The notes under the pieces: model-generated
Told to the model about the DNA's origin: nothing
The model's database searches: none
What the model saw: only the letters and a program-made list of their open reading frames with translations
Shown here: one piece after another, positions 53,864 to 63,979 of the stretch
How positions within the stretch are numbered: the first letter of the stretch is position 1
How the letters are laid out: every line of letters starts with the position of its first letter
Source: Enterobacter cancerogenus
GTDB lineage: Bacteria > Pseudomonadota > Gammaproteobacteria > Enterobacterales > Enterobacteriaceae
Direction: 5' to 3'
Assembly: GCA_000773965.1 (NCBI GenBank)
Contig: JRUP01000008.1
Coordinates: 1 to 64,000 of the forward strand
Length of the DNA: 64,000 nt
Translations under genes and position numbers: made by a program

Positions 53864-53904
53864 GTAATAACAAGTTAGTAAGACGCGTTAATAGATTTCT
53901 CACA
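53864..53904 (-). promoter_or_regulatory. csrB promoter with overlapping UvrY-like half site
   Basis: On the minus strand a -35-like TTAACG (53886-53891) and a -10-like TATTAC (53864-53869) are 16 bases apart. TGTGAGAAATCTATTA (53889-53904), a partial match to the UvrY box, overlaps the -35. Confidence 0.55.
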
Positions 53905-54007
53905 CTACTAATTTTAGGAGTGATGCCATAACCTTATGATTCACAATATTTTTACATCTTTGTTTTCCGGATAGCTGCAAGATGATCTAGCGATCTCTCA
54001 CACCTGA

Positions 54008-54025
54008 TGTGAGAGATCTCTTACA
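54008..54025. promoter_or_regulatory. UvrY binding box upstream of csrB
   Basis: TGTGAGAGATCTCTTACA is an 18-base inverted repeat that equals the UvrY consensus box of E. coli csrB. A second half-copy (GATCTCTCACA) is at 53992-54002. It ties this locus to the BarA-UvrY system. Confidence 0.9.
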
Positions 54026-54049
54026 AACCTAACCTGTGAAATCTGCTAA

Positions 54050-54598
54050 TCAGGCTTTAACCGGTTGTAAATCATTAAGAAATGTCTGAATACTTGCCGC
54101 CAGCACCTGGCGCTTTTTACTACCAGGCTGTTCCAGAATAACTTCACCGGAAAGATTACACAGAGCAATCACATCCTGCTCCGATTCAGTAGTCGCAATA
54201 AATAATGTTGGACTCTGTTTTAAGCGGCGCTTCATGACCAGATGGCCAATCAGATTCTCCTGCAAGCGGGTAAAGTCTGATTCGCTCCACACCTGTAACA
54301 ACGTTATCGGCTGCTGTTGAAAGGTTGCGGTCATATCGCCGGCAAACTGCGAGGTGTAAAAAGCACTGATTTCCGATTGCAACTGAATATCCAGTGCACG
54401 CTCGACGGCTTCCAGGGTGGCTGGCAAGGTGAAGGGCTGTGGTTGCCACAGCACACAATCATCCAGCGTGCTGACAATACAAGGGGATGGCACACCCAGC
54501 AGATCCGAACTGGCGGGCAGATGTCCAGCCTGCTGCTGCCAATGTTGCACATAACGGGCGGTAAACTCACGCAGGGCCTCTGCGGTTTGCTGCATCAT
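54050..54598 (-). CDS. syd: SecY-interacting protein Syd
   Basis: A 182-residue peripheral membrane protein that binds Sec[35 protein letters not shown] and [26 protein letters not shown] are characteristic. Two adjacent ATG codons at 54598 and 54595 are possible; the second gives the E. coli length, and a 12-codon longer frame is rejected. Divergent from queF by about 60 bases. Confidence 0.94.
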   Translation of the reverse strand: MMQQTAEALREFTARYVQHWQQQAGHLPASSDLLGVPSPCIVSTLDDCVLWQPQPFTLPATLEAVERALDIQLQSEISAFYTSQFAGDMTATFQQQPITLLQVWSESDFTRLQENLIGHLVMKRRLKQSPTLFIATTESEQDVIALCNLSGEVILEQPGSKKRQVLAASIQTFLNDLQPVKA

Positions 54599-54660
54599 TC
54601 TTCTTCTCGCTTGTGATCGGTTACACTTAGCCACTTTGATGGAATTTAGTGGTAACCGAT

Positions 54661-55506
54661 ATGTCTTCTGAAAACCGCGATCAGGCGTTAAGCGGCCTGA
54701 CGTTAGGTAAGCCCACGGCTTATGTTGATCGCTACGATAACACGCTGCTGCAATCGGTGCCGCGCAGCCTGAATCGTGAACCGCTTGGGCTCTACCCGGA
54801 TAATCTGCCGTTTCAGGGCGCAGATATCTGGACGCTGTACGAACTCTCCTGGCTCAACAGCAAAGGCGTGCCGCAGGTGGCGGTAGGCGAAGTGGTGCTG
54901 CGCGCGGACAGCGAAAACCTGATCGAGTCCAAGAGCTTTAAGCTCTATCTTAACAGTTTTAACCAGACGCGTTTCGCTGACTGGGGCGAAGTGCGCCAGA
55001 CGCTGGAGCGCGATTTGCGCGCCTGCGCCAATGGCGAGGTCAGCGTAGCGCTATTCCGTCTGGGCGAAGTGGAAGGTCAGCCGATCGGCCATTTCAATGG
55101 CGATGTCATTGACGAGCAGGATATCGAGATCCACGACTATGCTTTCAACGCCGATTATTTAGCCCAGGCTGCGGGCAGTGAAGTGGTGGAAGAAACGCTG
55201 GTGAGCCATTTGCTGAAATCCAACTGTCTGATCACCCATCAGCCAGATTGGGGCTCTGTGATGATCCGCTACAAAGGCCCACGTATCGATCGTGAAGCCC
55301 TGCTGCGTTACCTGATCTCATTCCGTCAGCACAATGAATTCCATGAACAGTGCGTTGAGCGCATTTTCAACGACATTCAACGCTTTTGCCAACCAGAAGC
55401 CCTGACTGTTTATGCACGTTATACGCGCCGTGGTGGACTGGATATTAATCCGTGGCGCAGCAACGTCCCCTTCTCTCCCGGGTTTTCCCGCCTGGTCCGT
55501 CAGTAA
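54661..55506 (+). CDS. queF: NADPH-dependent 7-cyano-7-deazaguanine reductase QueF
   Basis: A 281-residue enzyme that reduces preQ0 to preQ1 in queuosine synthesis; long two-domain type. [19 protein letters not shown] holds the NADPH-binding signature, and the catalytic Cys is in [14 protein letters not shown]. The ATG at 54661 fits E. coli; a GTG four codons earlier is the alternative. Confidence 0.96.
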   Translation: MSSENRDQALSGLTLGKPTAYVDRYDNTLLQSVPRSLNREPLGLYPDNLPFQGADIWTLYELSWLNSKGVPQVAVGEVVLRADSENLIESKSFKLYLNSFNQTRFADWGEVRQTLERDLRACANGEVSVALFRLGEVEGQPIGHFNGDVIDEQDIEIHDYAFNADYLAQAAGSEVVEETLVSHLLKSNCLITHQPDWGSVMIRYKGPRIDREALLRYLISFRQHNEFHEQCVERIFNDIQRFCQPEALTVYARYTRRGGLDINPWRSNVPFSPGFSRLVRQ

Positions 55507-55692
55507 CAGATTGCGAGACGCCTCGCAGGCCGCAGCACGGATGCGCGGTTCCACTTGAGCATTCACTGCGTACAACGTTACTCTGTCAAAGGCGCTAAGG
55601 TCTAAACCTGCGTCCCGAAGGATTTTCGTCACTGCGTTCAGCAAGTTAAGCGCAGCGTCACCCGCCACGCATTTGCGTGTAAAGGAGTTCTC

Positions 55693-57048
55693 TTGATTAC
55701 ACATATCAGCCCGCTTGGCTCAATGGATCTGCTCTCCCAGTTGGAAGTCGACATGCTGAAGCAAACGGCCAGCAGCGACCTTTACCAGCTTTTTCGCAAC
55801 TGCTCACTCGCGGTGCTCAACTCCGGCAGCCAGACCGACAGTAGTCAGGAACTGCTCTCCCGTTTTGAAAATTTCGACATCAACGTGCTGCGCCGTGAGC
55901 GCGGCGTCAAACTCGAACTGATTAATCCTCCGGAAGAAGCCTTTGTTGATGGCCGTATTATCCGCTCATTGCAGGCCAACCTGTTTGCCGTGCTGCGCGA
56001 TATTCTGTTTGTGAATGGCCAGCTTGAGCGCAGCGATCAGAAAAACGCTGATGATTCCGCTCACATAACGAATCAGGTGTTTTCGATTCTGCGTAACGCG
56101 CGTGCGCTGCACATTGGCGAATATCCCAACACCGTGGTGTGCTGGGGTGGTCACTCGATTAACGCGGTGGAGTATCAGTATTGCCGCAATGTCGGTACGC
56201 AAATGGGCCTGCGTGAACTCAACATCTGCACTGGCTGCGGGCCAGGCGTGATGGAAGCGCCGATGAAAGGCGCCGCGGTGGGTCATGCCCAGCAGCGTTA
56301 TCATGACAGCCGTTTCATTGGTCTGACCGAACCGTCGATTATCGCGGCTGAGCCACCGAATCCGCTGGTGAATGAACTGATCATCATGCCGGATATCGAA
56401 AAACGCCTTGAAGCCTTTGTGCGTATTGCCCATGGCATCGTGATTTTCCCAGGCGGCGTCGGTACGGCAGAAGAGCTGCTGTATCTGCTGGGCATTCTGA
56501 TGAATCCCCACAACAGCGATCAGGTGTTGCCGCTGATTCTGACCGGCCCGAAAGAGAGCGCCGATTACTTCCGCGTTCTGGATGATTTCATCGTTAATAC
56601 GCTGGGTGAAACCGCGCGTAAGCACTACAAGATCATCATTGATGATGCCGCCGAAGTGGCGCGTCTGATGAAGAAAGCGATGCCGCAGGTGAAAGAGTAT
56701 CGTCGTGAAACTGGTGATGCTTATAGCTTTAACTGGTCAATCCGCATCGCGCCAGAGTTGCAGGTGCCGTTTGTTCCAACACACGAAAACATGGCCAATC
56801 TGAAACTGTTCCCGAACCAGCCTGCGGAGAAACTGGCCGCTGATTTGCGTCGCGCCTTCTCAGGTATTGTTGCCGGCAACGTTAAGGAGGTCGGCATTCG
56901 CGAAATCCGCGAGAAGGGGCCTTACAAACTGCACGGCGACGCCGACATCATGCATCGCATGGATGAACTGCTGCAGGGCTTCGTCGCACAACAACGTATG
57001 AAACTGCCGGGCAGCGCCTACATCCCCTGCTACGAAATCATTAAATAA
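55693..57048 (+). CDS. ppnN: Nucleotide 5'-monophosphate nucleosidase PpnN
   Basis: A 451-residue enzyme that splits purine and pyrimidine monophosphates to base and ribose-5-phosphate and is stimulated by (p)ppGpp in E. coli. The LOG-type motif [15 protein letters not shown] lies mid-protein; [16 protein letters not shown] is the upstream nucleotide loop. Translation starts at TTG, with AAGGAG upstream, and gives [11 protein letters not shown], exactly the E. coli start. A 186-base leader separates it from queF. Confidence 0.95.
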   Translation: MITHISPLGSMDLLSQLEVDMLKQTASSDLYQLFRNCSLAVLNSGSQTDSSQELLSRFENFDINVLRRERGVKLELINPPEEAFVDGRIIRSLQANLFAVLRDILFVNGQLERSDQKNADDSAHITNQVFSILRNARALHIGEYPNTVVCWGGHSINAVEYQYCRNVGTQMGLRELNICTGCGPGVMEAPMKGAAVGHAQQRYHDSRFIGLTEPSIIAAEPPNPLVNELIIMPDIEKRLEAFVRIAHGIVIFPGGVGTAEELLYLLGILMNPHNSDQVLPLILTGPKESADYFRVLDDFIVNTLGETARKHYKIIIDDAAEVARLMKKAMPQVKEYRRETGDAYSFNWSIRIAPELQVPFVPTHENMANLKLFPNQPAEKLAADLRRAFSGIVAGNVKEVGIREIREKGPYKLHGDADIMHRMDELLQGFVAQQRMKLPGSAYIPCYEIIK

Positions 57049-57086
57049 CCTACCAGGAAGGCAGCCTGCGGGCTGCCGCTATCATT

Positions 57087-57842
57087 ATGTCGTTTCATCT
57101 TCTGATTATTGATGCGCTGAATCTAATCCGCCGTTTGCATGCCGTGCAAGGCACGCCCTGCCGCGAAGCCTGCGTCGCCGCGCTGCATCAGCTTTTAGGC
57201 CACACGCAACCGACGCACGTCGTGGCGGTATTCGATAGCCACGATCGCCACCCTGGCTGGCGGCATCAGCTGCTGCCCGATTACAAAGCGGGCCGCCCAC
57301 CGATGCCGGATGATTTGCAGATAGAGATGCCCGTTATCCAGCAGGCCTTTGAGGCTGTCGGCGTGCGTTGCTGGGTCGCCGATCTCGATGAAGCTGACGA
57401 TCTCGCTGCCACGCTGGCGGTGAAAATGGCCGATGCCGGACATCAGGCAACTATCGTCTCCACCGACAAAGGTTATTGCCAGCTTTTAGCGCCGAATATC
57501 CGCATCCGTGATTATTTCCAGAAACGCTGGCTGGACGTGCCTTTCATCGAGCACGAGTTTGGCGTCACGCCCGCGCAATTACCCGATTACTGGGGACTGT
57601 GCGGCATAAGCAGCAGCAAAATCCCCGGCGTTACCGGCATTGGCCCCAAAAGCGCCCGCGATTTGCTCACGCAGTTTGGCACCCTGGAAGCCCTGTATCA
57701 GCAGTTCGATCAGGTTCCGGAAAAGTGGCAAAAGAAGTTGCGCGACCACCAGCAGATAGCAGAGATTTGCCGCCAGGTCTCAACGTTAAAACGCGATTTG
57801 GTTCTGCAGGGGAATTTAAATACGTTGCGGTATAAGGCGTAG
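57087..57842 (+). CDS. xni: Flap endonuclease Xni (exonuclease IX)
   Basis: A 251-residue structure-specific nuclease related to the 5'-nuclease of DNA polymerase I. Acidic residues in [21 protein letters not shown] and [10 protein letters not shown] form the metal site, and the HhH region [14 protein letters not shown] binds DNA. It is 38 bases after ppnN. Confidence 0.95.
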   Translation: MSFHLLIIDALNLIRRLHAVQGTPCREACVAALHQLLGHTQPTHVVAVFDSHDRHPGWRHQLLPDYKAGRPPMPDDLQIEMPVIQQAFEAVGVRCWVADLDEADDLAATLAVKMADAGHQATIVSTDKGYCQLLAPNIRIRDYFQKRWLDVPFIEHEFGVTPAQLPDYWGLCGISSSKIPGVTGIGPKSARDLLTQFGTLEALYQQFDQVPEKWQKKLRDHQQIAEICRQVSTLKRDLVLQGNLNTLRYKA

Positions 57843-57883
57843 TGACGTGGCGCCGCTACGAATTTAACCTTGGAGATCCTGCG

Positions 57884-57950
57884 AAATAATTTGTGCTACA
57901 GCAAGGCGGCAAGTGCAGCCAACGCATCAGTGGCGCGAAGTATGACGGAA
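57884..57950. repeat. Intergenic repeat, short form
   Basis: A 67-base unit running from AAATAATTTGTG through AAGGCGGCAAG to GGCGCGAAGTATGACGG. It equals the two ends of the longer copy 104 bases further on but lacks its central hairpin. Confidence 0.7.
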
Positions 57951-57987
57951 GATCAGGAAGAATTAAAAGAGTGCGCAGCATTTCCCT

Positions 57988-58104
57988 AAATAATTCGTGT
58001 CACAGGAAGGCGGCAAGTTTATTAAGTCCCCAGGAGCATACATCAGTATGTGACTGGGGCGTATAAACGTAGCCAACGCACCTGTGGCGCGAAGTATGAC
58101 GGAA
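57988..58104. repeat. Intergenic repeat, long form with internal hairpin
   Basis: A 117-base copy of the same unit holding an extra insert of about 50 bases. The insert is a long imperfect hairpin: GTTTAT, CCCCAG and CATAC arms pair with GTATG, CTGGGG and ATAAAC. The repeat ends 3 bases before the rlmM stop codon, so it lies in the rlmM 3' untranslated region. Confidence 0.7.
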
Positions 58105-58107
58105 AAT

Positions 58108-59208
58108 TTAGCGTTCGTCGCGACGGCCGCCCACAGCCGCCCAAAGTCGGCGCACATGTACAGTAATCTCTTCCCGATCGTGATACAGCTGGCGCGCCTG
58201 AATCTGAGCATTCACGCCCTTCTCTTTCAATGCCGCATCCATCATGGCCAGATTTTGCGTCACTTCTTCATAACGCTTTTTCATCGGTAGCTTGAGGTTG
58301 AAAATCGCCTCACGGCACCAGCCGTTGACCAGCCACTCTGTCATCAAACTGGCGACGCGAACGGGTTTTTCCACCATGTCACACACCAACCAGCTAATGT
58401 TATTGCGTGATGGGCGGTATTTGAAACCGTCTTCACGGCAGTGCGTGACTTGCCCGGTATCCATGAGGCTGGGCGCCATCGGGCCGTTATCTACGGCGTA
58501 CACCCACATGCTGCGCTTAACCAGCTGATAGGTCCAGCCGCCGGGGCACGCCCCAAGATCCACGGCATACATGCCGCTGCCCAGGCGCTCATCCCACTCA
58601 TCGGCCGGGATGAAGACGTGAAACGCCTCTTCAAGCTTCAGCGTTGAACGGCTTGGCGCATCCGACGGGAACTTGAGGCGCGGGATACCCATATAGAACG
58701 GGGAGTTGTTCTCTGGCAGCGAATAACCGACATAGCAGGTACCCGGTGCAATAAAGCACACATGCACCACCGGGCGTTTCGGCGATTCGTAGTTGAGCAG
58801 GATTTTGCTCTCACGCAGGCTGGCGCGCAGCGGTACGGTTAACTTACGACAGAACTTGGTCAGTTCTTTCGCTTCATTGGTATCCGGCACTTCAACACGC
58901 AGCTCACCGCCCTTCTCCACCACACCGGTTAGCATGCCGACAATCGGGGTAATACGATCTTCTGGCGGCAAGTCGCGCAGCAGTTCGCCCACCACCAGCA
59001 TCTGACGGGCAAAAATCAGCTCGGCAAACGGCAGCGTTTGAATCAGCTTTTCGGCATCTTCCTGCTGATAACACTCATAGAGCACGTAACCAGAATCATC
59101 TTTGACACGGGCAAAACCGTAAACTTCACGTTCAGCGGCTTTGGCGCTGATCTCTGCCGCACACTCTTTCTCAAAGCCAGGACGGCAATAGAGTAAAACT
59201 TTATTCAT
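58108..59208 (-). CDS. rlmM: 23S rRNA (cytidine2498-2'-O)-methyltransferase RlmM
   Basis: A 366-residue AdoMet enzyme with an N-terminal THUMP-like domain and a Rossmann core with [13 protein letters not shown] and [22 protein letters not shown] carries the catalytic lysine region. The ATG at 59208 overlaps the end of ygdD by 8 bases and equals the E. coli start. Confidence 0.96.
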   Translation of the reverse strand: MNKVLLYCRPGFEKECAAEISAKAAEREVYGFARVKDDSGYVLYECYQQEDAEKLIQTLPFAELIFARQMLVVGELLRDLPPEDRITPIVGMLTGVVEKGGELRVEVPDTNEAKELTKFCRKLTVPLRASLRESKILLNYESPKRPVVHVCFIAPGTCYVGYSLPENNSPFYMGIPRLKFPSDAPSRSTLKLEEAFHVFIPADEWDERLGSGMYAVDLGACPGGWTYQLVKRSMWVYAVDNGPMAPSLMDTGQVTHCREDGFKYRPSRNNISWLVCDMVEKPVRVASLMTEWLVNGWCREAIFNLKLPMKKRYEEVTQNLAMMDAALKEKGVNAQIQARQLYHDREEITVHVRRLWAAVGGRRDER

Positions 59209-59596
59209 GGCGATCCGCCTTTCGTTTAAGACGCAATGCGCCAATCAACATCAAGAACCAGCCAATCAGGAAGAACAACCCTCCCACTGGCGTAACAAAA
59301 ACCCAAAACTTCAAGTGCGACAACGCTAAACAATACAGGCTGCCACTGAACAACACGGTGCCAAGCGCCAGCGCAGCGCTGCTCCAGTAAAACCAGATAT
59401 TGGCGCGACGCAGCATGGCCGCACCCAAACCAATCACCGCCAATGTGTGATAGGCCTGATATTCAAGACCGGTATGGATCCACGCCATTTCGGCCGGGCC
59501 GAGCGATTTGCTCAGCACGTGTGCTCCAAAAGCACCAAATGCCACCAGCAGAAATCCGCTAATGGCGGCAAACACAAACATGGCACGACTGGACAT
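59201..59596 (-). CDS. ygdD: DUF423 inner-membrane protein YgdD
   Basis: A 131-residue membrane protein with four hydrophobic helices. [21 protein letters not shown] and [19 protein letters not shown] are family signatures. The ATG at 59596 has GAGGAA upstream; 14 preceding codons are not conserved. The function is unknown. Coupled to rlmM. Confidence 0.93.
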   Translation of the reverse strand: MSSRAMFVFAAISGFLLVAFGAFGAHVLSKSLGPAEMAWIHTGLEYQAYHTLAVIGLGAAMLRRANIWFYWSSAALALGTVLFSGSLYCLALSHLKFWVFVTPVGGLFFLIGWFLMLIGALRLKRKADRHE

Positions 59597-59646
59597 TCTT
59601 TCTTCCTCAAGATGAAACTGCACATCACTGTGCAGCACTCAACGCA

Positions 59647-60564
59647 TTAGTGTTCGTAGCGAAAGCGGAATTTTTCTTGTTCAGCTGCGGCTTTTTCCAG
59701 GATCCACTGACGAAAGGCGGCTATTTTACCCAGTTCTGCCTGGCTGTCATGACAAACCAGATAAAAAGCGTTTTTACTGACTAACACGTCATTAAATGGA
59801 CAGACCAGCCGTCCAGCTTCTATTTCACTCTGCGCCATCACATTATTGGCGAGCGCCACGCCCTGGCCGTGAATCGCCGCCTGCAGCACCATCGCGCTAT
59901 GACTGAAGATTGGCCCCTGCTGCACATTAATGTGCTGCAATCCTAGCTGACGGATATAGGATTGCCAGTCGCGGCGCGAAGCATCATGCAGCAGCGTAAA
60001 GTGTGCCAGATCGGCGGGCGTTTTAAGCGGATGGTCGCCAGTCAGAAACATGGGCGAGCAGACCGGCAGCAAATATTCGGCATACAGTTTCTCAACGCGC
60101 AGACCCGGCCAGTTACCGCGCCCATAGAAAATCGCCACATCAACATCATCGGCCAGTTTCTCTTCATCACGGTCCACCGCCTGAATACGCACATCGATGC
60201 CCGGATAAGCCATATTAAAGCTGGAAAGACGGGGCACCAGCCACTGAATGGCAAAACTGGGCAGCAGGCTGACGGTCAAAGCGCCCTTCGCGCTGCGTGC
60301 CTGAAGTTTACGCGTCGCATCGTTGATAGCCGAGAAGATCTCTTTGATATCCAGATAGTAGCTTTGACCTTCTTCTGTCAGTAAAAGCGAACGATTCCTC
60401 CGTCGAAATAGCTTAAGACCGAGGAAATCTTCCAGAGATTTAATCTGGTGGCTAACAGCTGCCTGGGTGACAAACAGCTCTTCAGCGGCTTTTGTAAAGC
60501 TTAAATGGCGGGCTGCAGCATCGAAGACGCGTAAAGCATTAAGCGGTGGAAGGCGTTTAGACAT
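59647..60564 (-). CDS. gcvA: LysR-type regulator GcvA
   Basis: A 305-residue regulator of glycine cleavage and of the small RNA GcvB. The N-terminal winged HTH (about 5-65) has LSFTKAAEELFVTQAAVSHQIKSLE-type spacing; the effector domain follows E. coli almost residue for residue. It is divergent from gcvB, which it activates in relatives, and probably represses itself. Confidence 0.97.
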   Translation of the reverse strand: MSKRLPPLNALRVFDAAARHLSFTKAAEELFVTQAAVSHQIKSLEDFLGLKLFRRRNRSLLLTEEGQSYYLDIKEIFSAINDATRKLQARSAKGALTVSLLPSFAIQWLVPRLSSFNMAYPGIDVRIQAVDRDEEKLADDVDVAIFYGRGNWPGLRVEKLYAEYLLPVCSPMFLTGDHPLKTPADLAHFTLLHDASRRDWQSYIRQLGLQHINVQQGPIFSHSAMVLQAAIHGQGVALANNVMAQSEIEAGRLVCPFNDVLVSKNAFYLVCHDSQAELGKIAAFRQWILEKAAAEQEKFRFRYEH

Positions 60565-60658
60565 GGTTTTCCATCAGCGGATTCACAAGGTAACAGTCCG
60601 ACTTATACAAGGTCGTTACGTATTAGTTATTTTAATCCGAGACATTATAATTTGTCCG

Positions 60659-60687
60659 TTGAGGAAGCTCCAGCAAATACCTATAGT
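60659..60687 (+). promoter_or_regulatory. Promoter of gcvB
   Basis: TTGAGG and TATAGT hexamers are separated by 17 bases, and the A at 60694 that starts the RNA is six bases past the -10. GcvA sites should lie in the AT-rich bases just upstream. Confidence 0.8.
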
Positions 60688-60693
60688 TGCCGC

Positions 60694-60890
60694 ACTTCCT
60701 GAGCCGGAACGAAAAGATTTCTGGAAACGTGCGAGAGATCGCAGACTTTTGGAGAGCTTTTGGCTTGTGGTCGTGATGTTGTGTTTGCATTTTGATCTGA
60801 CGATTGCAGATCAAGCTTTTAATTCCTGTAGATTTACCCTGTCTGTCCAAGTGATTTTATGCAGCACCGCAAATTGCGGTGCTTTTTTTT
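60694..60890 (+). ncRNA. gcvB: GcvB small RNA
   Basis: An Hfq-dependent RNA that represses many amino-acid and peptide transporter messages. The 5' end ACTTCCTGAGCCGGAACGAA, the G/U-rich R1 seed (around GATGTTGTGTTTGCAT), the R2/R3 block ACCCTGTCTGTCCA and the terminator GCACCGCAAATTGCGGTGC with eight T are plain. R1 lacks about 9 bases present in E. coli, so the total is 197 nt against about 206. Confidence 0.95.
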
Positions 60891-60973
60891 GTCCTACACA
60901 TCCCTGTGTACCCCTTTCGGGCCGTCACTGAAGCGACGTAAAAATTTCTCCGGGAAATTTTTTGGCTTGCTGC

Positions 60974-61198
60974 TTACTGACCCATCTCAACCATCTCTTT
61001 CACATCTGTACGATTGATCTGCTGCTCGTTGCCATTGGCATCTTTATAACTGATCATACCGGTTTCATCGTCAACTTTCGGTTTCCCGTCCGCTACAATG
61101 GTGCGACCATCATTGGTATGCATGACATAATTGCTGGAACAAGCAGCCAGGGTAAAGGCCATGGTACACACGGCCAGCACTGCGGCGAGTTTTTTCAT
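60974..61198 (-). CDS. ygdI: YgdI/YgdR family lipoprotein
   Basis: A 74-residue outer-envelope lipoprotein. The signal peptide ends in LAAC (Cys20), followed by the family's SSNYVMHTNDGRTIVADGKP SH3-like fold. Its function is unknown. Between gcvB and csdA, as in E. coli. Confidence 0.93.
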   Translation of the reverse strand: MKKLAAVLAVCTMAFTLAACSSNYVMHTNDGRTIVADGKPKVDDETGMISYKDANGNEQQINRTDVKEMVEMGQ

Positions 61199-61406
61199 CT
61201 TCTATCTCCTTGCAGATTGATTGCATTAAACCACCCGCAAGCGCTGACCAGAGGCAGCAAAAAGTGAAATCGACTGGTAAAGGTCGATTCGTTATGCGGG
61301 TTGCGGTTCAAACCTTGCAATAACTAGCATAACGCGCTTTTCCAGCTTTGCCAGCGAATCGGCCGGGTTTCAGCCTGGTCCTAAAATTGAACACAGTGGG
61401 TTTCGT

Positions 61407-62612
61407 ATGACCATCTTCTCCCCAACCGCCTTCCGTGCGCAGTTTCCGGCATTAAGCGATGCGGGCGTTTATCTTGATAGCGCAGCCACTGCCCTGAAGC
61501 CTCAGGCGGTGATCGACGCCACATCGCAGTTCTATAGCTTGAGCGCAGGCACCGTGCATCGCAGCCAGTTCAAATCAGCACGCGACCTGACAGAGAAGTA
61601 TGAACAGGCGCGCGGCCGGGTGGCCAAATGGCTGCACGCGGGCGATGACCGTCAGATTGTCTGGACGCGTGGCACCACGGAGGCCATCAATCTGGTGGCG
61701 CACAGCTGGCTGGCACCGCGCTTACAACCTGGCGATGAAATCGTAGTCAGCGAAGCCGAGCATCACGCCAATCTGGTGCCGTGGTTAAAGGTGGCAAAAG
61801 CCGCAGGCGCGAAAGTGGTGAAATGGCCGATTGACGCGGATCGTCTGCCCGATATTCGTCTACTACCTGATTTGCTAAACGCACGCACTAAGCTGCTGGC
61901 GATTGGGCAGATGTCGAATGTCACCGGTGGCTGTCCGGATCTGGCACAGGCGATTACCCTGGCACATCATGTTGGCGCCAAAGTGATGGTAGATGGCGCA
62001 CAGGGCGTGGTGCACGCGCCCCCCAACGTTCAGGCGCTGGACATCGACTTTTACGCCTTCTCCGCGCACAAACTGTATGGCCCAATGGGGATTGGTGCGC
62101 TGTACGGCAAAGCCGAGCTGCTGGAAGAGATGGATGCGTGGCAAGGCGGCGGCAAGATGTTAACGCACGTCGACTTTAATGGCTTCACGCAGCAGGCGGT
62201 ACCGTGGCGATTTGAAGCCGGCACGCCCAATGTCGCGGGCGTGGTGGGCCTGAGCGCGGCGCTGGAATGGCTGTCGCATCACCACGCTGAAAATGCAGAG
62301 ATGTGGAGCCAGCAACTGGCCAGCCTCGCCGAAGAGCAATTAGGCGAGATTCCTGGCTTCCGCAGTTTTCGTTGTGGCAATGCCAGTCTGCTGGCATTTG
62401 ATATCGCGGACATTCATCACAGCGATATTGTCACGCTGCTGGCAGAGCAAGATATTGCGCTGCGCGCCGGACAGCACTGTGCACAGCCTTTAATGGCGGC
62501 ACTGGGTGTCAGCGGCACCCTGCGCGTATCATTCGCCCCCTATAATAATTTGCAGGACGTGGATGCGCTGGTGCGCGCCATGCATCATGCCGTCGACCTG
62601 TTGAGTGAATAA
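61407..62612 (+). CDS. csdA: Cysteine desulfurase CsdA
   Basis: A 401-residue PLP enzyme that removes sulfur from cysteine as a persulfide. The PLP lysine is in [12 protein letters not shown] and the persulfide Cys in [11 protein letters not shown]. It passes sulfur to CsdE, whose gene follows after four bases. Confidence 0.97.
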   Translation: MTIFSPTAFRAQFPALSDAGVYLDSAATALKPQAVIDATSQFYSLSAGTVHRSQFKSARDLTEKYEQARGRVAKWLHAGDDRQIVWTRGTTEAINLVAHSWLAPRLQPGDEIVVSEAEHHANLVPWLKVAKAAGAKVVKWPIDADRLPDIRLLPDLLNARTKLLAIGQMSNVTGGCPDLAQAITLAHHVGAKVMVDGAQGVVHAPPNVQALDIDFYAFSAHKLYGPMGIGALYGKAELLEEMDAWQGGGKMLTHVDFNGFTQQAVPWRFEAGTPNVAGVVGLSAALEWLSHHHAENAEMWSQQLASLAEEQLGEIPGFRSFRCGNASLLAFDIADIHHSDIVTLLAEQDIALRAGQHCAQPLMAALGVSGTLRVSFAPYNNLQDVDALVRAMHHAVDLLSE

Positions 62613-62616
62613 CATT

Positions 62617-63066
62617 ATGACCACCCTGATCGGCCCACATCCGTTTGGCGATGTGATTACTGAAGCCAGCCTGACCGAAAAATTTACCCATTTTCATCAG
62701 TGGGAGGATCGCTATCGCCAGCTAATCCAGCTCAGCCGCCAGCTGCCTGCTCTGGAAGAAGAGGTGAAGACGGCAGAGATCGAGCTGAGCGGTTGCGAAA
62801 ATCGTGTCTGGCTGAGCAGCCAGCTGCTGCCAAATGGCACGCTGCACTTTTACGGTGACAGTGAAGGCCGCATCGTGCGCGGTTTGCTGGCGGTGCTGCT
62901 GACGGCGGTGGAAGGCAAAACGCCAGCCGATCTGTTAGCACAGGATCCGCTGGCGTTGTTTGATACTTTAGGCCTGCGTGCGCAGCTTAGCGCCTCACGC
63001 AGCAGTGGCTTAAAAGCGTTGGCAGATGCAGTGCAGCGCCACGCGCGCGCGCATCAAGCAGCCTGA
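62617..63066 (+). CDS. csdE: Sulfur acceptor CsdE
   Basis: A 149-residue SufE-like sulfur acceptor. The acceptor cysteine is in [10 protein letters not shown], and [18 protein letters not shown] is the conserved core. The ATG at 62617 is preferred; a GTG at 62605 inside the csdA end is possible. Its 3' end overlaps the convergent tcdA by 13 bases. Confidence 0.96.
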   Translation: MTTLIGPHPFGDVITEASLTEKFTHFHQWEDRYRQLIQLSRQLPALEEEVKTAEIELSGCENRVWLSSQLLPNGTLHFYGDSEGRIVRGLLAVLLTAVEGKTPADLLAQDPLALFDTLGLRAQLSASRSSGLKALADAVQRHARAHQAA

Positions 63067-63860
63067 CGCGCCGCGCGTGCGAGGAATTTCTTCAACGCGT
63101 GCGACACCGCGATAAACCCGAAAGTGGCGGTCACCATGGTGGCCGCACCGAAGCCCGCCGCACAATCCATACGTTTCGGGCCTTCTGCGGTGCTTTTGGA
63201 AGTACAAACACTGCCATCCAGCTGAGGATAAACCAGCGCCTCAGTGGAAAACACGCAATCAATCCCTAACTTGCCTTTGCTGTTCTTCACCACACCAAAG
63301 TCGCCTTTCAAGCGCTCACGCAGTTTTGCCGCCAGCGGATCCTGAATAGTTTTGGCTAAATCGCTGACCTGAATCTGCGTCGGATCGATTTGCCCGCCCG
63401 CACCGCCGGTAGTGATCAGCGGGATTTTGTTACGACGACACCAGGCAATCAGCGCGGCTTTCGGGCGCACACTGTCAATCGCATCAATCACGTAATCAAA
63501 ACCAGCTGACAGCATTTCAGCGGTGTTATCCGGCGTGATGAAATCATCAATGCAGATCACTTCGCACTCAGGATTTATGGCGCGAATACGCTCCGCCATC
63601 ACCTCGGTTTTCGCTTGTCCTACTTTTCCTTGCAGGGCGTGGATCTGGCGATTGGTGTTGGTAATGCAGACGTCGTCCATATCGATCAGCGTGATTTTAC
63701 CAATCCCGGTGCGCGCTAACGCTTCGGCGGACCACGAACCGACACCGCCGATACCAATCACACAAAAATGGGCGTCGGCAAAACGCTGCAGCGCCTCTTC
63801 CCCATACAGACGTGCCGTACCGCCAAAACGTTGCCGCCAGGCATCGCTGACTACTTTCAT
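63054..63860 (-). CDS. tcdA: tRNA threonylcarbamoyladenosine dehydratase TcdA
   Basis: A 268-residue E1-like enzyme that cyclises t6A37 in tRNA, known to work with CsdA-CsdE. The nucleotide loop is [19 protein letters not shown], with [13 protein letters not shown] and [11 protein letters not shown] also typical; a hydrophobic stretch near 235-255 could attach it to the membrane. The ATG at 63860 gives the E. coli length; 12 upstream codons are rejected. Confidence 0.96.
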   Translation of the reverse strand: MKVVSDAWRQRFGGTARLYGEEALQRFADAHFCVIGIGGVGSWSAEALARTGIGKITLIDMDDVCITNTNRQIHALQGKVGQAKTEVMAERIRAINPECEVICIDDFITPDNTAEMLSAGFDYVIDAIDSVRPKAALIAWCRRNKIPLITTGGAGGQIDPTQIQVSDLAKTIQDPLAAKLRERLKGDFGVVKNSKGKLGIDCVFSTEALVYPQLDGSVCTSKSTAEGPKRMDCAAGFGAATMVTATFGFIAVSHALKKFLARAARQAA

Positions 63861-63877
63861 ATCAAACCTTTTGATGC

Positions 63878-63897
63878 GGTGCGCATGAATACGCACC
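63878..63897. repeat. Short hairpin upstream of tcdA
   Basis: GGTGCG and CGCACC arms around an eight-base loop, just before the tcdA start; a small intergenic palindrome. Confidence 0.35.
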
Positions 63898-63946
63898 CTA
63901 CAGAAACAGTGATGGACGCATTGGATCGCGAAGACTGGCGACCCAT

Positions 63947-63979
63947 GGCAAATCAGCTGAATACTCCCGCTGATTTGCC
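63947..63979. terminator. Hairpin near the right edge
   Basis: A perfect 11-bp stem, GGCAAATCAGC / GCTGATTTGCC, with an 11-base loop. In E. coli mltA lies next and is read toward tcdA, so this may be its terminator; no gene is visible in the last 130 bases. Confidence 0.5.

Noticed and set aside
55318..55704. A 128-codon minus-strand frame over the queF end and ppnN leader
   Set aside because: Part looks protein-like, but it is antisense to queF, has no ribosome site and no family I recognise.
57884..58104. A CRISPR-like repeat pair
   Set aside because: Only two copies exist, of unequal length, with a hairpin insert and no regular spacer.
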